In this document: one piece after another, positions 23,340-33,446 of the stretch
How the letters are laid out: every line of letters starts with the position of its first letter
Numbering within the stretch: position 1 is the first letter of the stretch
Source of the DNA: Okapia johnstoni
Lineage: Eukaryota; Chordata; Mammalia; Artiodactyla; Giraffidae
Reading direction: 5' to 3'
DNA: 64,000 nucleotides
Assembly: GCA_024291935.2 (NCBI GenBank)
Contig: CM044311.1
Location: 25,176,001 to 25,240,000 of the forward strand
Notes under the pieces: model-generated
Told to the model about the DNA's origin: nothing
What the model saw: the letters and a program-made list of their open reading frames with translations, nothing else
Database searches by the model: none
Made by a program: the position numbers and the translations under genes

Positions 23340-24250
23340 CCCCTAAGGAAGTCCACCCATGGAAACAGAAGGAAGCCTATTAGTTGTGGGATTATGCCCT
23401 GTCCCAGCAATAACTCACAAGTCCAGTGAGAATCCCATTGCCTTTCTGGAAAGTCTAAAAGAGGCCCTCCAAAAGTTTCCAAATCTGGACTTATACTCTT
23501 ATGAGGGACAGGTGATTTTAAAGGACAAATTCCTGTCCCAGTGTGCATTAGACATCAGGATAAAGTTAACAACTATAGCAACAGGACCCTGCTGCCTCTT
23601 TACATGAGATGGTCCAGACAGCCATCAATACCTTTCATAACAGAGAACAGAAGAGGGAAGACAAGGCCCAGGAAAGGGAGAAAAGAGACAAGGCATGCCC
23701 AAACGCTGGCCACCCTCCAGGGAAGCCCTATGGCAAACCCCAAGTCCTTAAAGGAAAAGGCATGAGGCAAATGTCTAATGTGTAGACAGGTGGGACATTA
23801 GGCCAAAGAGTGTCCAAACCGTGACATATCTCCTAAAATGGCTTGCTACAAATACCATCAGTTGGGACATTGGGTGGCAAAGAGCCTCAAGATCAAGCAC
23901 CAAGACTTCCCTCATGATGGTTCAGCAGGACAGAAGCAGCACACTCCAGCCAGCCCACCTGTCACAGATAACCATCATGGGGCTGGAGCCAAGGGTATAC
24001 AACTGGATATGGCAGGTAGGTCTGAGGATTTCTTGGTTGACACAGAGACTACCTACTCTGTCCTGACCTCCTACTCCAGAGCCTTCTTCTTCCAAACCTG
24101 TACCATTTTGGGTGCTACAGGTAAAACAATTACAGAAAGATTCACCCATGCACTTCTTTGTTGCTGAGATAGACAAATATTTTCCCACCAGTTTCTGGTG
24201 ATCCCTGAGTGTCCTACTCCCTTATTGGGAAGAGATATACTCACTTAACT
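23340..24250 (+). pseudogene. Decayed retroviral gag-pro remnant (class I ERV)
   Basis: Positions 23359-23607 resemble the C-terminal part of a gammaretrovirus-like capsid (core AFLESLKEALQKFPNLD). A one-base frameshift near 23590-23605 leads into a charged Gln/Arg/Lys/Glu-rich segment. A first CCHC zinc knuckle (Cys codons 23772, 23781 and 23811, His 23796) holds a TAG stop at 23799. A second knuckle (from 23844) has Tyr and Ser where its second and last Cys should be. The protease region shows Asp-Thr-Glu at 24039-24047 instead of Asp-Thr-Gly, an in-frame TGA at 24165 and a Leu-Leu-Gly-Arg-Asp motif near 24219. Two knuckles fit HERV-H-like class I elements. It cannot function. Confidence 0.85.
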
Positions 24251-24456
24251 GGGGACCACCCTTGTGATGGGAAGCTTTTCAGCCCCTAGAGCCCTACAGC
24301 TTCTGGTTACTACTGAGGAACCCATTACACTCTCTCCAATAGGGAAGGACCAAAAACTATGGGAGGACAAAATTAAGGCCAGTATTCTCAAAGTATACTA
24401 AGAGAACCAAAAGTATGTGGGCCATCTAGGGAGACTATATTAAAAAGCATTTTCTT
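24251..24456 (+). pseudogene. Probable start of retroviral pol, truncated
   Basis: This segment directly follows the protease remnant; by position it would be the pol N-terminal region. It is broken by stops, and a CHR SINE interrupts it at 24457. No reverse transcriptase motifs, env or 3' LTR follow, so the provirus is 3' truncated. Confidence 0.45.
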
Positions 24457-24651
24457 AAAGACTTCCCTGGTGGTACAGTGGCTAAGACTTCATCTCCCAA
24501 TTCAGGGGGCCAGATTCAGTCTCTGGTCAAGGAACTAAATCCCACATGCCTCAGCTAAAAGATCCTACAGGTCACAATGAAGCTCAAAGAGCCTAGTTTT
24601 AGTGCTGCAACTAAAACCTGGCACCACCCAATAAATAAATAAATCTTTTTT
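24457..24651 (+). mobile_element. CHR-type SINE with target-site duplication
   Basis: Head ACTTCCCTGGTGGTACAGTG then GCTAAGACTTCATCTCCCAA, ending in an AAATAAATAAATC tail. This family is shared by cetaceans, hippos and ruminants. Direct repeats AAAAAGCATTTTCTT (24442-24456) and AAAAAGCACCTTCTT (24652-24666) differ at two of fifteen bases. The insertion is therefore old, yet younger than the retrovirus it interrupts. Confidence 0.9.
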
Positions 24652-24666
24652 AAAAAGCACCTTCTT

Positions 24667-25346
24667 GGATTTGCTAGGGCAAATGAAATCAGAATGCTTG
24701 GTGACGGGTCTGAAAATATATTTTTTTTTACTTTAACTTTAACAAAATCCCCAAATGATTCTCAAACCCATGATATTTGAACAACTCTATGTGCTTTTAA
24801 AATAGGATACAATCTGTGTTCTCAGCCCCTAAAACATACAGAGTAGGTAAACTCAATAAATATGTTAAACCAAATAAACAATGTGTGTCAACAAATCCTT
24901 TCCTTTACAAATCAATAATAAATAAAAGCAAACATATTTGCCATAATAGATGCCCTCATGCATATACGTTAAATCAAACCAGCATTCTTGGCTTCTTTCT
25001 TCTCTCATTTTGCTTCACCTATTCCACCACCAGGTCAGTCACTCCTGCACACTGCTCTAGGACTGATGACGTACAAAGGTGAAAGACTTTGGAATTATTT
25101 AAATATAAATAACTGCTTTGAAAAACAAAATAGAAATCTCCTGTGGGGATTATATATGTCCAAAGCACCAAATTTAGTATTGTTAGAATTAAACACAGAC
25201 AAGGAAAATATAAATATTCTCATTTTTAAAGATAAAAATATTACAATTTTCACTGTCAACTTTCTGAAGCAACTGTGTCTTTTATTTCATTTTCTTTTAA
25301 TTTTTGCAATAATTTCCAAAGTTGCCTTTACATATACCAGTAAGGA
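24667..25346. other. Single-copy stretch, nothing recognised
   Basis: The first few tens of bases could still be retroviral. A 125-codon open frame (24988-25365) and an 88-codon one (24816-25082) overlap here, but neither has a recognisable domain. Confidence 0.45.
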
Positions 25347-25572
25347 GTATCCCAGATGGCACTAGTGGTGAAAAACATGCCTGCCAATGCAGGAAGCCCA
25401 AGAGACACACGTTCAATCCCTGGGTTGAGAAGATCCCCTGGAGGAGGGCATGGCAACCCACTCCAGTATTTTTGCCTAGAGAATCCCATGGACAAAGGAG
25501 TCTTGTGGGCTATAGTCCATAGGGTCCCAAAGAGTTGGACAGGACTGAAGTGACTTAGCATGCACATACAGC
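25347..25572 (+). mobile_element. Bov-tA3-like SINE
   Basis: The head variant with GGCACTAGTGGTGAAAAACA and CTGCCAATGCAGGAAGCC is typical of one Bov-tA subtype. The body and 3' end are complete to GACTTAGCATGCACATAC. Confidence 0.9.
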
Positions 25573-25996
25573 TAAGAGTCCCAGTACAAAACATCACGTG
25601 ACCCTGAGTGGTATCTTTAGGCATCTGTGACAAAAGAATAGTGTCCTTTTCCACAACATTAGATATTTATGTGTTTTTTTAATATATGAATGTTTATTAG
25701 TTTATACTGAAATGATCATTAGAGAAGGCCACACATCTATGGTTATCTGTAACTTTCCCTAAAAGTGATTGGGTTAATCACATGTTAGTTGCTGTGTGAA
25801 GACAAGATATATAAATTTGAAACGCCAACCTTGGAGAAGCTGTTTCCCTACATAATGAGTTTGAACACCAAAGATGATTCTGCTTGTGCCTAGATGGTAT
25901 TGATTACTGATGGTCTCTGCCCTACCACCAGTAATGGGCATGAAGACCAGACCCGGGCATGAAGATTTTCCTTTTTGGACTGTAGGTATAAAATAG
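25573..25996. other. Single-copy stretch, nothing recognised
   Basis: No element seen between a SINE and an MLT1 LTR. Confidence 0.5.
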
Positions 25997-26384
25997 TTGT
26001 CTTAGACTATTCAGGCTGCTGTAAATAACAAAAGACCATAGTCTGAGGTGTTGGGGATGGTGCTTAAAATAACAGAAATTTACCATTTATTTCTCACAGT
26101 TCCGGAGGCTAGAAAGTTCAGGATCAAGGCCCCTGCAGATTGTGTCTGGCGAGAGCCCCTTCCTGGTTCAGCAGTGGCTGTCTTCTCTCTGTCTTCACAT
26201 GGCAGAAGGGGTGGAGGAGATCTCTGATGTCCCTTTACAAGGGCAACTCATCCTATTCCTAAGGGCTCTACACTTATGGCCTAATCACTTTCCAAAGGCC
26301 CCAACTCCAAATACTATCATGATAAGAAATAAGCTTCAACACACGAATTTTGGGTGGGCACAAGCATTCAGTCTACAGCTCTAA
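25997..26384 (-). mobile_element. MLT1 (ERVL-MaLR) LTR
   Basis: Reverse-complement MLT1 order: TTGTCTTAGACTATTCAGGC, then TTATTTCTCACAGTTCCGGA, then CTTCACATGGCAGAAGGGGT, then AATCACTTTCCAAAGGCCCC, then AATTTTGGGTGGGCACAAGC. An ancient eutherian LTR. The 80-codon frame at 26142-26384 is LTR sequence. Confidence 0.88.
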
Positions 26385-26770
26385 GTTGTTTAAACCAGAT
26401 TATTCTCTTGCAATTTCCTATTAAACTGCTGTTAGTGGCTATCAGCTGCTATTTATAAGTTCTTGACTAAAGCTGTGAAATATAATGTTAAAGAGCTGTT
26501 CCCCTTGAGGCCAGATTTGATAGTAAGAGCAGCAAATAATGTTCAGAGGGAATTAGCCAAGGGAGAAGGGACCATGGCTAAATTGAGTCTCCCCATTTCC
26601 AACAGAAGCTTCTGAACTTTACTTTAGAAAGACAGTAGTCTTGTAATTTTTCTCCCTCTAGATTTAGTATCTCCCTTTGTCTCTTCTCTTGTTCTGTTTC
26701 CTCATGTCTTGTTTTTCTACACTTATTTAATTAAAGTTAGCTTGATGTTTTTTTCTTAATTGTATATAAA
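26385..26770. other. Single-copy stretch, nothing recognised
   Basis: No repeat or coding signal found. Confidence 0.5.
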
Positions 26771-26925
26771 TGGAGGCTTCTGCAGTGGCTCGGTGGTAAA
26801 GAATCTGCTTGCAATGCAGGAGACTCGGAAGATGAAGTTTCAATCTCTGGATTGGGCAGATCCCCTGGAGGAAGAAATGGCAATCCACACAAACAAAATG
26901 TCCCTGGATAGTCTTCGGCGGTGGG
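26771..26925 (+). mobile_element. Damaged Bov-tA SINE
   Basis: The head is clear (CAGTGGCTCGGTGGTAAAGA, CTTGCAATGCAGGAGACTC). The middle is rearranged, with extra GAAGATGAAG, and the 3' half is lost after about ATGGCAATCCACACAAAC. Confidence 0.8.
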
Positions 26926-27165
26926 GAATACACAAGGCCAACCTATTTGAACTTGACTGTTACCATCCTACAGAGTCACCTGCTTTCTCTAACCTGTTCA
27001 GTAACTTTTCTCATAATACCTTATGATGATTATATTTATCATATCCAGAGCTGATTTGTTTAGGCTGCATAGAATTTATAAATTAGAAACATTCTAAATG
27101 GATTCTACTTTTGCACTTATTTTATTCACACAGAACACTATCTGTGTGAACCCCACAATGAAACA
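26926..27165. other. Single-copy spacer
   Basis: Nothing recognised. Confidence 0.45.
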
Positions 27166-27391
27166 GTCCTAAAAAAAATTGTTTTTGGCAGGGCCACACG
27201 GCTTGTGGGAACTTAACTCCTCAACTAGGGATTGAACCCAGGCCCCTTGCAGTGGAAGTGCATTGTCCTAACCACTGGACCGTTGCTGATGGACAGGAAA
27301 GCCTAGAGTGCTTCAGTCAATGGGGTTGAAAAAAGTCAGACACAACTGAGCCACTGAACTGAACTGAACCACTGGACCACCAGAGAATTCC
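27166..27391 (-). mobile_element. CHR-type SINE interrupted by a BovB tail
   Basis: Reverse-complement CHR order (GGGCCACACGGCTTGTGGGA, GGGATTGAACCCAGGCCCCT, AACCACTGGACC, ACCAGAGAATTCCC) with an 85-bp BovB insertion at 27282-27366. The flanks CACAATGAAAC and CACAGTAAAC resemble a decayed target duplication. Confidence 0.85.
27282..27366 (+). mobile_element. 85-bp BovB 3' end inserted in CHR SINE
   Basis: Only the last 85 bases of BovB, from GTTGCTGATGGACAGGAAAG to the GAACTGAACTG tail. It is flanked by a perfect 12-bp duplication AACCACTGGACC at 27270-27281 and 27367-27378 taken from the CHR head. An extreme 5' truncation with an intact signature of target-primed insertion. Confidence 0.93.
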
Positions 27392-27640
27392 CACAGTAAA
27401 CTTTTTGATAAATAACTTGATTTTAACTGAGAAAGAATTACCATTGACTACCTGCACAGGGAAATAGACCGTAATATTTAAAATTTTTGCTCAACTAGCT
27501 AAAAAACTGAGAGAGCCTCATCAGCTGTCCCAAACTCGCTTTAATAAGAAACATGATTTTCAAGGTTGTGGGGCTTTGACCTTGTATGATGGAGGTCAAT
27601 TTTCTCTCCTAAGGATGCCTACAGAAATTGTGTATCATTA
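27392..27640. other. Single-copy spacer
   Basis: Nothing recognised. Confidence 0.45.
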
Positions 27641-27650
27641 AAGAAAACCT

Positions 27651-27936
27651 GGGCTTCCCTGGTGGCTCATCACTTCATGGCAAATAGATGAGGAAACAAT
27701 GGAAACAGTGACAAGATTTATTTTCTTGGGCTCCAAAATCACTGTGGATGGTGACTGCAATGCAGAAGACCTGGGTTTAATCCCCGGGTCGGGAAGATCC
27801 CCTGGAGGAGGGCATGGCAACCCATTCCAGTGCTCTTGCCTAGAGAATTCCATGGACAGAGGAGCCTGGCAGGCAGTAGTCCATAGGGTCACACAGAGTT
27901 GGACACAACTGGAGTGACTAAGCAGCAGCAACAGCT
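27651..27936 (+). mobile_element. Chimeric Bov-tA SINE carrying a BovB patch
   Basis: The SINE starts GGGCTTCCCTGGTGGCTCA, switches to BovB reverse-transcriptase sequence at 27666-27759, and resumes at the CTGCAATGCAG of its own head, running to the AGCAGCAGCAACAGC tail. The patch replaces about 15-20 head bases (A-box region). Direct repeats AAGAAAACCT (27641-27650) and AAGAAAGCCT (27937-27946) enclose the whole chimera, so the BovB piece lies inside one insertion unit. Confidence 0.9.
27666..27759 (+). repeat. 94-bp BovB patch, local duplicate of 29046-29139
   Basis: Identical to 29046-29139 in the BovB 1380 bases downstream at 93 of 94 positions (difference at 27746). It shares three bases or phrases that look non-standard for BovB (ATGAGG, GACAAGATTT, CACTGT). 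The edges coincide with the short words CTCA and CTGCA common to SINE and BovB. Confidence 0.9.
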
Positions 27937-28143
27937 AAGAAAGCCTAGCACTGATGATCATGAATAATTTCTCTAAAAGTACAAATAATTAATAGCTTAA
28001 TTTCCGTTTTAGAATATAAGTTCGAAAAAGTGATGAAAAATACATATGAGGAGAAAAATTTAAAAAAAAAAAGTATTTGTTTGGTTCACATAAATAGTCA
28101 TTTGGAGCCAGAATATTTTATTGCTTAGAGTAGATAATCTGCT

Positions 28144-29696
28144 CAGATAACCATGATGGTGTGATCACTCACCTAGAGCCAGACATCCTGGAATGCAAAG
28201 TCAAGTGGGCCTTAGAAAGTATCATTACGAACAAAGCTAGTGGAAGTGATAAAATTCCAACTGAGCTATTTCAAATCCTAAAAGATGATGCTGTGAAAGT
28301 GCTGCACTAAATATGCCAGCAAATTTGGAAAACTCAGCAATGGCCACAGTCCCAGAAAAGGTCAGTTTTCATTCCAATCCCAAAGAAAGATAATACCAAA
28401 GAATGTTTAAACTACCACACAATTGCACTCATCTCACATGCTAGCAAAGTAATGCTCAAAATTCTCCAAGCCAGGCTCCAACAGTGAACCAAGAACTTCC
28501 AGATCTTCAAACTGGAGTTAGAAAAGGCAGAGGAACCAGAGATCAAATTCCCAACATCTATTGGATCATAGAAAAAGCAAGAGAGTTCCAGAAAAAATCT
28601 GCTTTTTCTTTATTCACTACACCAAAGCCTTTGACTGTGTGGATTACAACAAATTGGAAAATTTTTCAAGAGATGGAAATATCAGACCACCTTATCTGCC
28701 TCATGAGAAATCTGTTTGCAGCTCAAGAAGCAAAAGTTAGAACTGGACAAGGAACAACAGAGCTGGTTCCAAATTGGGAAAGGAATACGTCAAGGCTGTA
28801 TATTGTCACCCTGCTTATTTAACTTATATGCGGAGTACATCATGTGAAATGCTGGGTTGGATGAAGCACAAGCTGGAATCAAGATTCCCGGGAGAAATAT
28901 CAGTAACCTCAGATATGCAGATGACAGCACCCTTATGGCAGAAAGTGAAGAAGAACTAAAGAGCCTCTTGATGAAAGTGAAAGAGGAGAGTGAGAAAGTT
29001 GGCTTAAAGCTCAACATTCAGAAAACTAAGATCATGGCATCCAGTCTCATCACTTCATGGCAAATAGATGAGGAAACAATGGAAACAGTGACAAGATTTA
29101 TTTTCTTGGGCTCCAAAATCACTGTAGATGGTGACTGCAGCCATGAAATCAAAAGGCGCTTGCTCCTTGGAAGAAAAGCTATGACTAACATAGACAGCAT
29201 ATTAAAAAGCAGAGACATTACTTTGCTGACAAAGGCCTATCTAGTCAAAGCTATGGTTTTTCCAGTAGTGATGTATGGGTATGAGAGTTGGACCATAAAG
29301 AAAGCTGAATGCTGAAGAATTGATGCTTTTTAACTGTGGGGTTGGAGAAGAAGATTCTTGAGAGCCCCTTGGACTGCAAGGAGATCAAAACAGTCAATCC
29401 TAAAGGAAATCAGTCCTTAATATTTATTGGAAGGACTGATGCTGAAGCTGAAACTCCAATACTCTGGCCACCTGATGTGAAGAACCGACTCATTGGAAAA
29501 GACCCTGATGCTGGGAAAGACTGAAGGCAGAAGGAGAAGGGGATGACAGAGGATGAAATGGTTGGATGACACCACCAACTCGACGGACATGAGTTTGAGC
29601 AAGCTCCAGGAGTTGGTGATGGACAGGAAAGCCTGGAATGCTGCAGTCCATGGGGTCACAAAGAGATAGACACAACTGAATGACTGAACTGAACTG
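28144..29696 (+). mobile_element. 1.55-kb BovB LINE with target-site duplication
   Basis: A 5'-truncated BovB covering much of the reverse transcriptase and the 3' end. Perfect 12-bp duplications AGATAATCTGCT lie at 28132-28143 and 29697-29708. Stops occur near 28309 and 28485 and frameshifts before 28857. A 152-codon open stretch (28857-29315) holds the catalytic Tyr-Ala-Asp-Asp box at 28914-28925 and the following palm/thumb segment. The ends are clean, but the element is dead: no endonuclease domain and a broken frame. It is the best preserved LINE in the window and matches the donor of the patch at 27666. Confidence 0.95.
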
Positions 29697-29708
29697 AGAT
29701 AATCTGCT

Positions 29709-30605
29709 AGCAAATGCATTAAGTGTGTCCACATGAGTAGCTAATGAGTAGCAAATTAGGAAAAATATCAGTCTTTGGAAAAGAGCTGTATTTGATGGAG
29801 AGATCAAAGAAGAGGTGGAAATATTTTTTTTAGTGAAATTAATGATAATAACACTCAGGATAGCTATGAAAGAACATTCAATCATGTTAAAATTTAAACT
29901 GTATCATTTGGATAGATAGGAATTTAATAACAGAAAAGATGATCATAGTGAAATAAGGATACAGGAAGAGGAAAAAAATAAATAGGAGATTGGGTTAAAC
30001 TAAGGAAGAACTTGCTCATCAGAGAAGGGAATTTAACAAAATCGAGGTATCCTAAAGCAGACAAGTTTTATCATTTTAATTTTTTTCCAGACTCTCCTAC
30101 ATGTCCAATTGTTCACAGAGTTCATCTTAACTCTTGCTTTTGGGCAGTGTCTTGATCATTTTGCAACATTAAAATAATCATCTTTTATGCAGAGAAAAAA
30201 ATGTATTATTATCAATCACTATGTTATACTGATTTCTTTTCTAATTAGATCTTTAAAGAATGGAAGGAAAGCTATCATAATAAACATTCATGTGAACTAA
30301 CTAACTAACATTCATATGAATATGTCATGACAAAAATTTAATGAAGCACTATTTGAAGTTTTAAAATATACAGCTATTCAAAATACATGAATATTGTCTA
30401 ATTGTTTAAAAGGTTGAGGTTTTTTTTTTAATTATTTAATTTCAAATTTTGAAAATTATCACATTTGAAAATATGTCCAGGATTCCTGTATACAGCAGAT
30501 CCATGAATTTGACAAGGAAATAGAGGTTTCAGTACTTATAATCTCAATGCTTTCTCCTTTTGGGTTACACAGGTCCTTTGTATTGATCCTCATAGAAAGA
30601 TATAT
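29709..30605. other. Single-copy stretch, nothing recognised
   Basis: AT-rich, with a T run at 30420-30429. No repeat recognised. Confidence 0.5.
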
Positions 30606-31354
30606 TGTTGGGCTGTACCCCACAGGCCTACAAGATCTGCAGTTGGCCAGCTTTAAGACTGAAGAAAGAACCCAGAGACAACAGATATCGGTGGTTTAAT
30701 GGAGAGAGGATCTTATATGTCTGAATCAAGGACCTGGAGCCTGACAGGGCAGGACATCAAGGTGGCAGTCTTAGCTGGGGTGGAGGCGTAGGGTGAGGAA
30801 GGGATGAATTAACAGTGATTGGTATCAGGTGGACTCATTAGTTACCACAGAAACCAGTAGAGGTTCGTAGCCCTCAGCACTACTTTGATTAAAAACAATC
30901 ACTATTTCTGCCTTGCAAATAAGATCATCTATACCATTTTTCTAGATTCCACATATGTTAATATATGATATTTGTTTTTCTCTTTCTGATTTACTTCACT
31001 ATGTATAACAGTCTCCAGGTCCATCCATATCTCTACAAATGACCCAATTTTTTAATGGCTGAATAATATTCTATTGTATATATGTACCACAGCTTCTTTA
31101 TTCATTCCTCTGTTGACAGACATTTAGGATGCCCTGACTGCTGTAAACAGTACAGTGGAAACTAACACAACATTATACTCCAATAGAAATTAATAATAAA
31201 AAAGAACAATCAATAGCTGGGGCTTGGAGCAAGTATGTAGCAAGGTCAGTCATCTGTGTAACAAATAGGTGAGGTGGGCCCTGGTCGAATGGGGATGTAC
31301 AGAGAGCAACAGAACAGCCATCTTGGGTGGCCTGACCATACATATGTCACTGCA
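30606..31354 (-). mobile_element. Probable antisense LTR split by an L1
   Basis: Reading on the minus strand, the LTR ends in TACAGCCCAACA (start TGTTGGGCTGTA at 30606) and has an ATTAAA-type signal near 30695 followed by a GT/CT-rich R-U5. Its other part lies at 31213-31354 beyond the L1 insertion (CCATCTTGGGTGGCCTGACC). The outer end is between 31342 and 31354. No internal retroviral sequence is attached, so it is a solo LTR. Family not named. Confidence 0.65.
30902..31204 (+). mobile_element. Twin-primed L1 inserted in the LTR
   Basis: Positions about 30940-31150 are L1 ORF2/3' region in antisense, ending CTGTAAACAGTACAG. Positions 31155-31204 are the sense L1 3' terminus (GAAACTAACACAACATTATA, then TACTCCAATAG and an A-rich end). 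Duplications AACAATCA at 30894-30901 and 31205-31212 bound the insertion. The inverted 5' part with a sense 3' end is the known twin-priming product. Confidence 0.82.
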
Positions 31355-31388
31355 GTTTTTCCAAATAAATTCACATAGGTAAGATTTG

Positions 31389-31600
31389 TCTATGGGGATT
31401 CCCTGATGGCTCAGTGATAAAGAATCTTCCTGCCAACACTGGAGATGCAGATTCGACCCCTAGGTCAGGAAGATCCCCTGGAGAAGGAAATGGCAACCCA
31501 CTCCAGTATTCTTGCCTGGGAAATCCCATGGACAGAGGAGTCTGGTGGGCTACAGACCACGGGGTCACAAACGGTCAGACACGACTGAGCACACACCTAC
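31389..31600 (+). mobile_element. Bov-tA SINE, full length
   Basis: Complete copy from GGGGATTCCCTGATGGCTCA to GACACGACTGAGCACACAC, with duplications AAGATTTG at 31381-31388 and 31601-31608. Confidence 0.95.
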
Positions 31601-31608
31601 AAGATTTG

Positions 31609-32219
31609 AACATAACTTTCCCTGAGCACTTTGTCTGTGAAACCAGCAACCCCATGCTCTTTAACTATAGGACATCATGATAACTCCCCACCCGCTTCAC
31701 AACAATCACACATGAAAATATTCTATGCCCTTTAGGTCATTATCTCAGACCTCTACTCTCTGTTCTCCAGTGATTTCTAGCTTTGCATAAACTTCTCTGA
31801 ACTGGGTTGTACTGCTACCCGCTCAGAAAACTTTGCACTTAAAAGGAGATTTGAAGATGATAGCCAGTCTCTCTCCATGCTATAACATGCTATAATTTTC
31901 TGCTTCTAAATCTAACCAGTCTGTTCTTGTCCACCTATAAATACAATGTAATATATACCTCTCCTTCACCTGTCTTCCGGTTACTGACTTTGATCGTGAT
32001 ATGTTTATAACTCACCTTTCAAAATCTTATTTGTCTAAGAAAAGGTGATGAATGCTATTTGCAGTGGAAAACCCAGTAAGTGTGAAATTTCTCAACTATA
32101 TATTTTATAGTTTGATGACTCCAGAACTTAAATGTTTTTTAATAAAATTAAAAACTTATTCACTATTCTTACCTGAAATTCTTCCAAAACTTTATTATAC
32201 ATAGAGAAAAAAGACTGCT
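31609..32219. other. Single-copy stretch, nothing recognised
   Basis: No element recognised. Confidence 0.5.
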
Positions 32220-32231
32220 TCAAAGAAAGAA

Positions 32232-32357
32232 ACAAGCAAGGACACTCAGTCATGTCCAACTCTTAGCGACCCCATGGACTGCAGCCTACCAGGCTCCTCC
32301 GTCCATGGGATTTTCCAGGCAAGAGTACTGGAGTGGGTTGTCATTGCCTTCTCTGTA
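32232..32357 (-). mobile_element. 5'-truncated Bov-tA SINE
   Basis: A 126-bp 3' part with perfect 12-bp duplications TCAAAGAAAGAA at 32220-32231 and 32358-32369. Confidence 0.95.
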
Positions 32358-32369
32358 TCAAAGAAAGAA

Positions 32370-33228
32370 GACCATTGAAAAATAGATATCCCTGCCTTGA
32401 TATGATTAGCCAACTCTTCCTTTGTTGACTATTCGTGGGTACATTTTTTAAACCCTTAGAACTCAAGTTTCTCCATCAACAATATGATCACAGAAATCAT
32501 TCTTTCCTTTCAGAGATGTTAGCAGAATTACATTAATTTCTAAATGTAATGAACTATTTAAATGCAAAGCATTATAACAAACAAACAAAACAAAAGGCCA
32601 TTTGCCATGGGTAAATTTGTCAAAGCAAATACAGAGATGAATATGTGTAAATCTCAAATGACCAGCAGTAATTCCTGAGGAGCACAGAGAGATTTTATCT
32701 GAAAGTGGATATAAAGGGAGAATTGACTTTTTAGAGCAGATTATTTTCAACATTGTTTAACCCTAAGAAAAAAAATTTATAAGAAAGAATGCAGAGCACA
32801 GATTAATTAAAAGATTTCAAAGAAAACCATATGGATTAAAGGGCTTCATGACTTTAAAAAAGAACAAATGAATGATCTATAACATTCTGCAATAAAGCAT
32901 TCTTTTGTGATGACTTGAAGTTGTTAATTAAATCTAGTTCAGTGTTCTCATAGTGAAATTTCAACTTCCTTTAAATGCAAAAAGAAACCTAAGTTGATGT
33001 GCATCCACAACTGACACACAAATTTTCTGCTTTAGATTTATTTTCTAGGCCAACACTTACAGTGCATTAGTTTTCAAAACCACACCACTCAAACTTACAC
33101 ATGCATGCACACATAAAAATGCATTCATGCATACACATATATTTTGGATATAATTAGAGTATTTTTTTCTGTTAATCTCCCTACTGTGACTCAGAACCAG
33201 TTTTATAATGTTAGTAGTAATTTATAGT
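32370..33228. other. Single-copy stretch, nothing recognised
   Basis: The 96-codon minus frame at 32463-32753 has no recognisable domain and no repeat homology; chance is likely. Confidence 0.5.
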
Positions 33229-33234
33229 ATGCAG

Positions 33235-33440
33235 TGCCAAGGTGGTTCAGTGGTAAAGAATCCACCTGCTATGCAGGCGTCTCAGGAGATGCGGGTTCGA
33301 TCCCTGAGTCAGAAAGATTCACTGGAAGAGGAATCCACACCAGTATTCTTGCCTGAAGAATCTCATGGACAGAGGAGCTTGGTGGACTAGAGTCTATAGG
33401 TCACAAAGAGTCAGACACGACTGAAGCAACTTCACATGCA
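33235..33440 (+). mobile_element. Bov-tA SINE
   Basis: Full body with small deletions (missing GAAATGGCAACCC-type sequence after 33325). The word GCAGTG flanks both ends (33229-33234 and just after 33440). Confidence 0.9.
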
Positions 33441-33446
33441 CGCAGT

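Noticed and set aside
24988..25365. 125-codon plus-strand frame
   Set aside because: No recognisable domain; its end overlaps a SINE.
28857..29315. 152-codon open frame as a host gene
   Set aside because: It is BovB reverse-transcriptase sequence inside a 5'-truncated LINE with target duplications.
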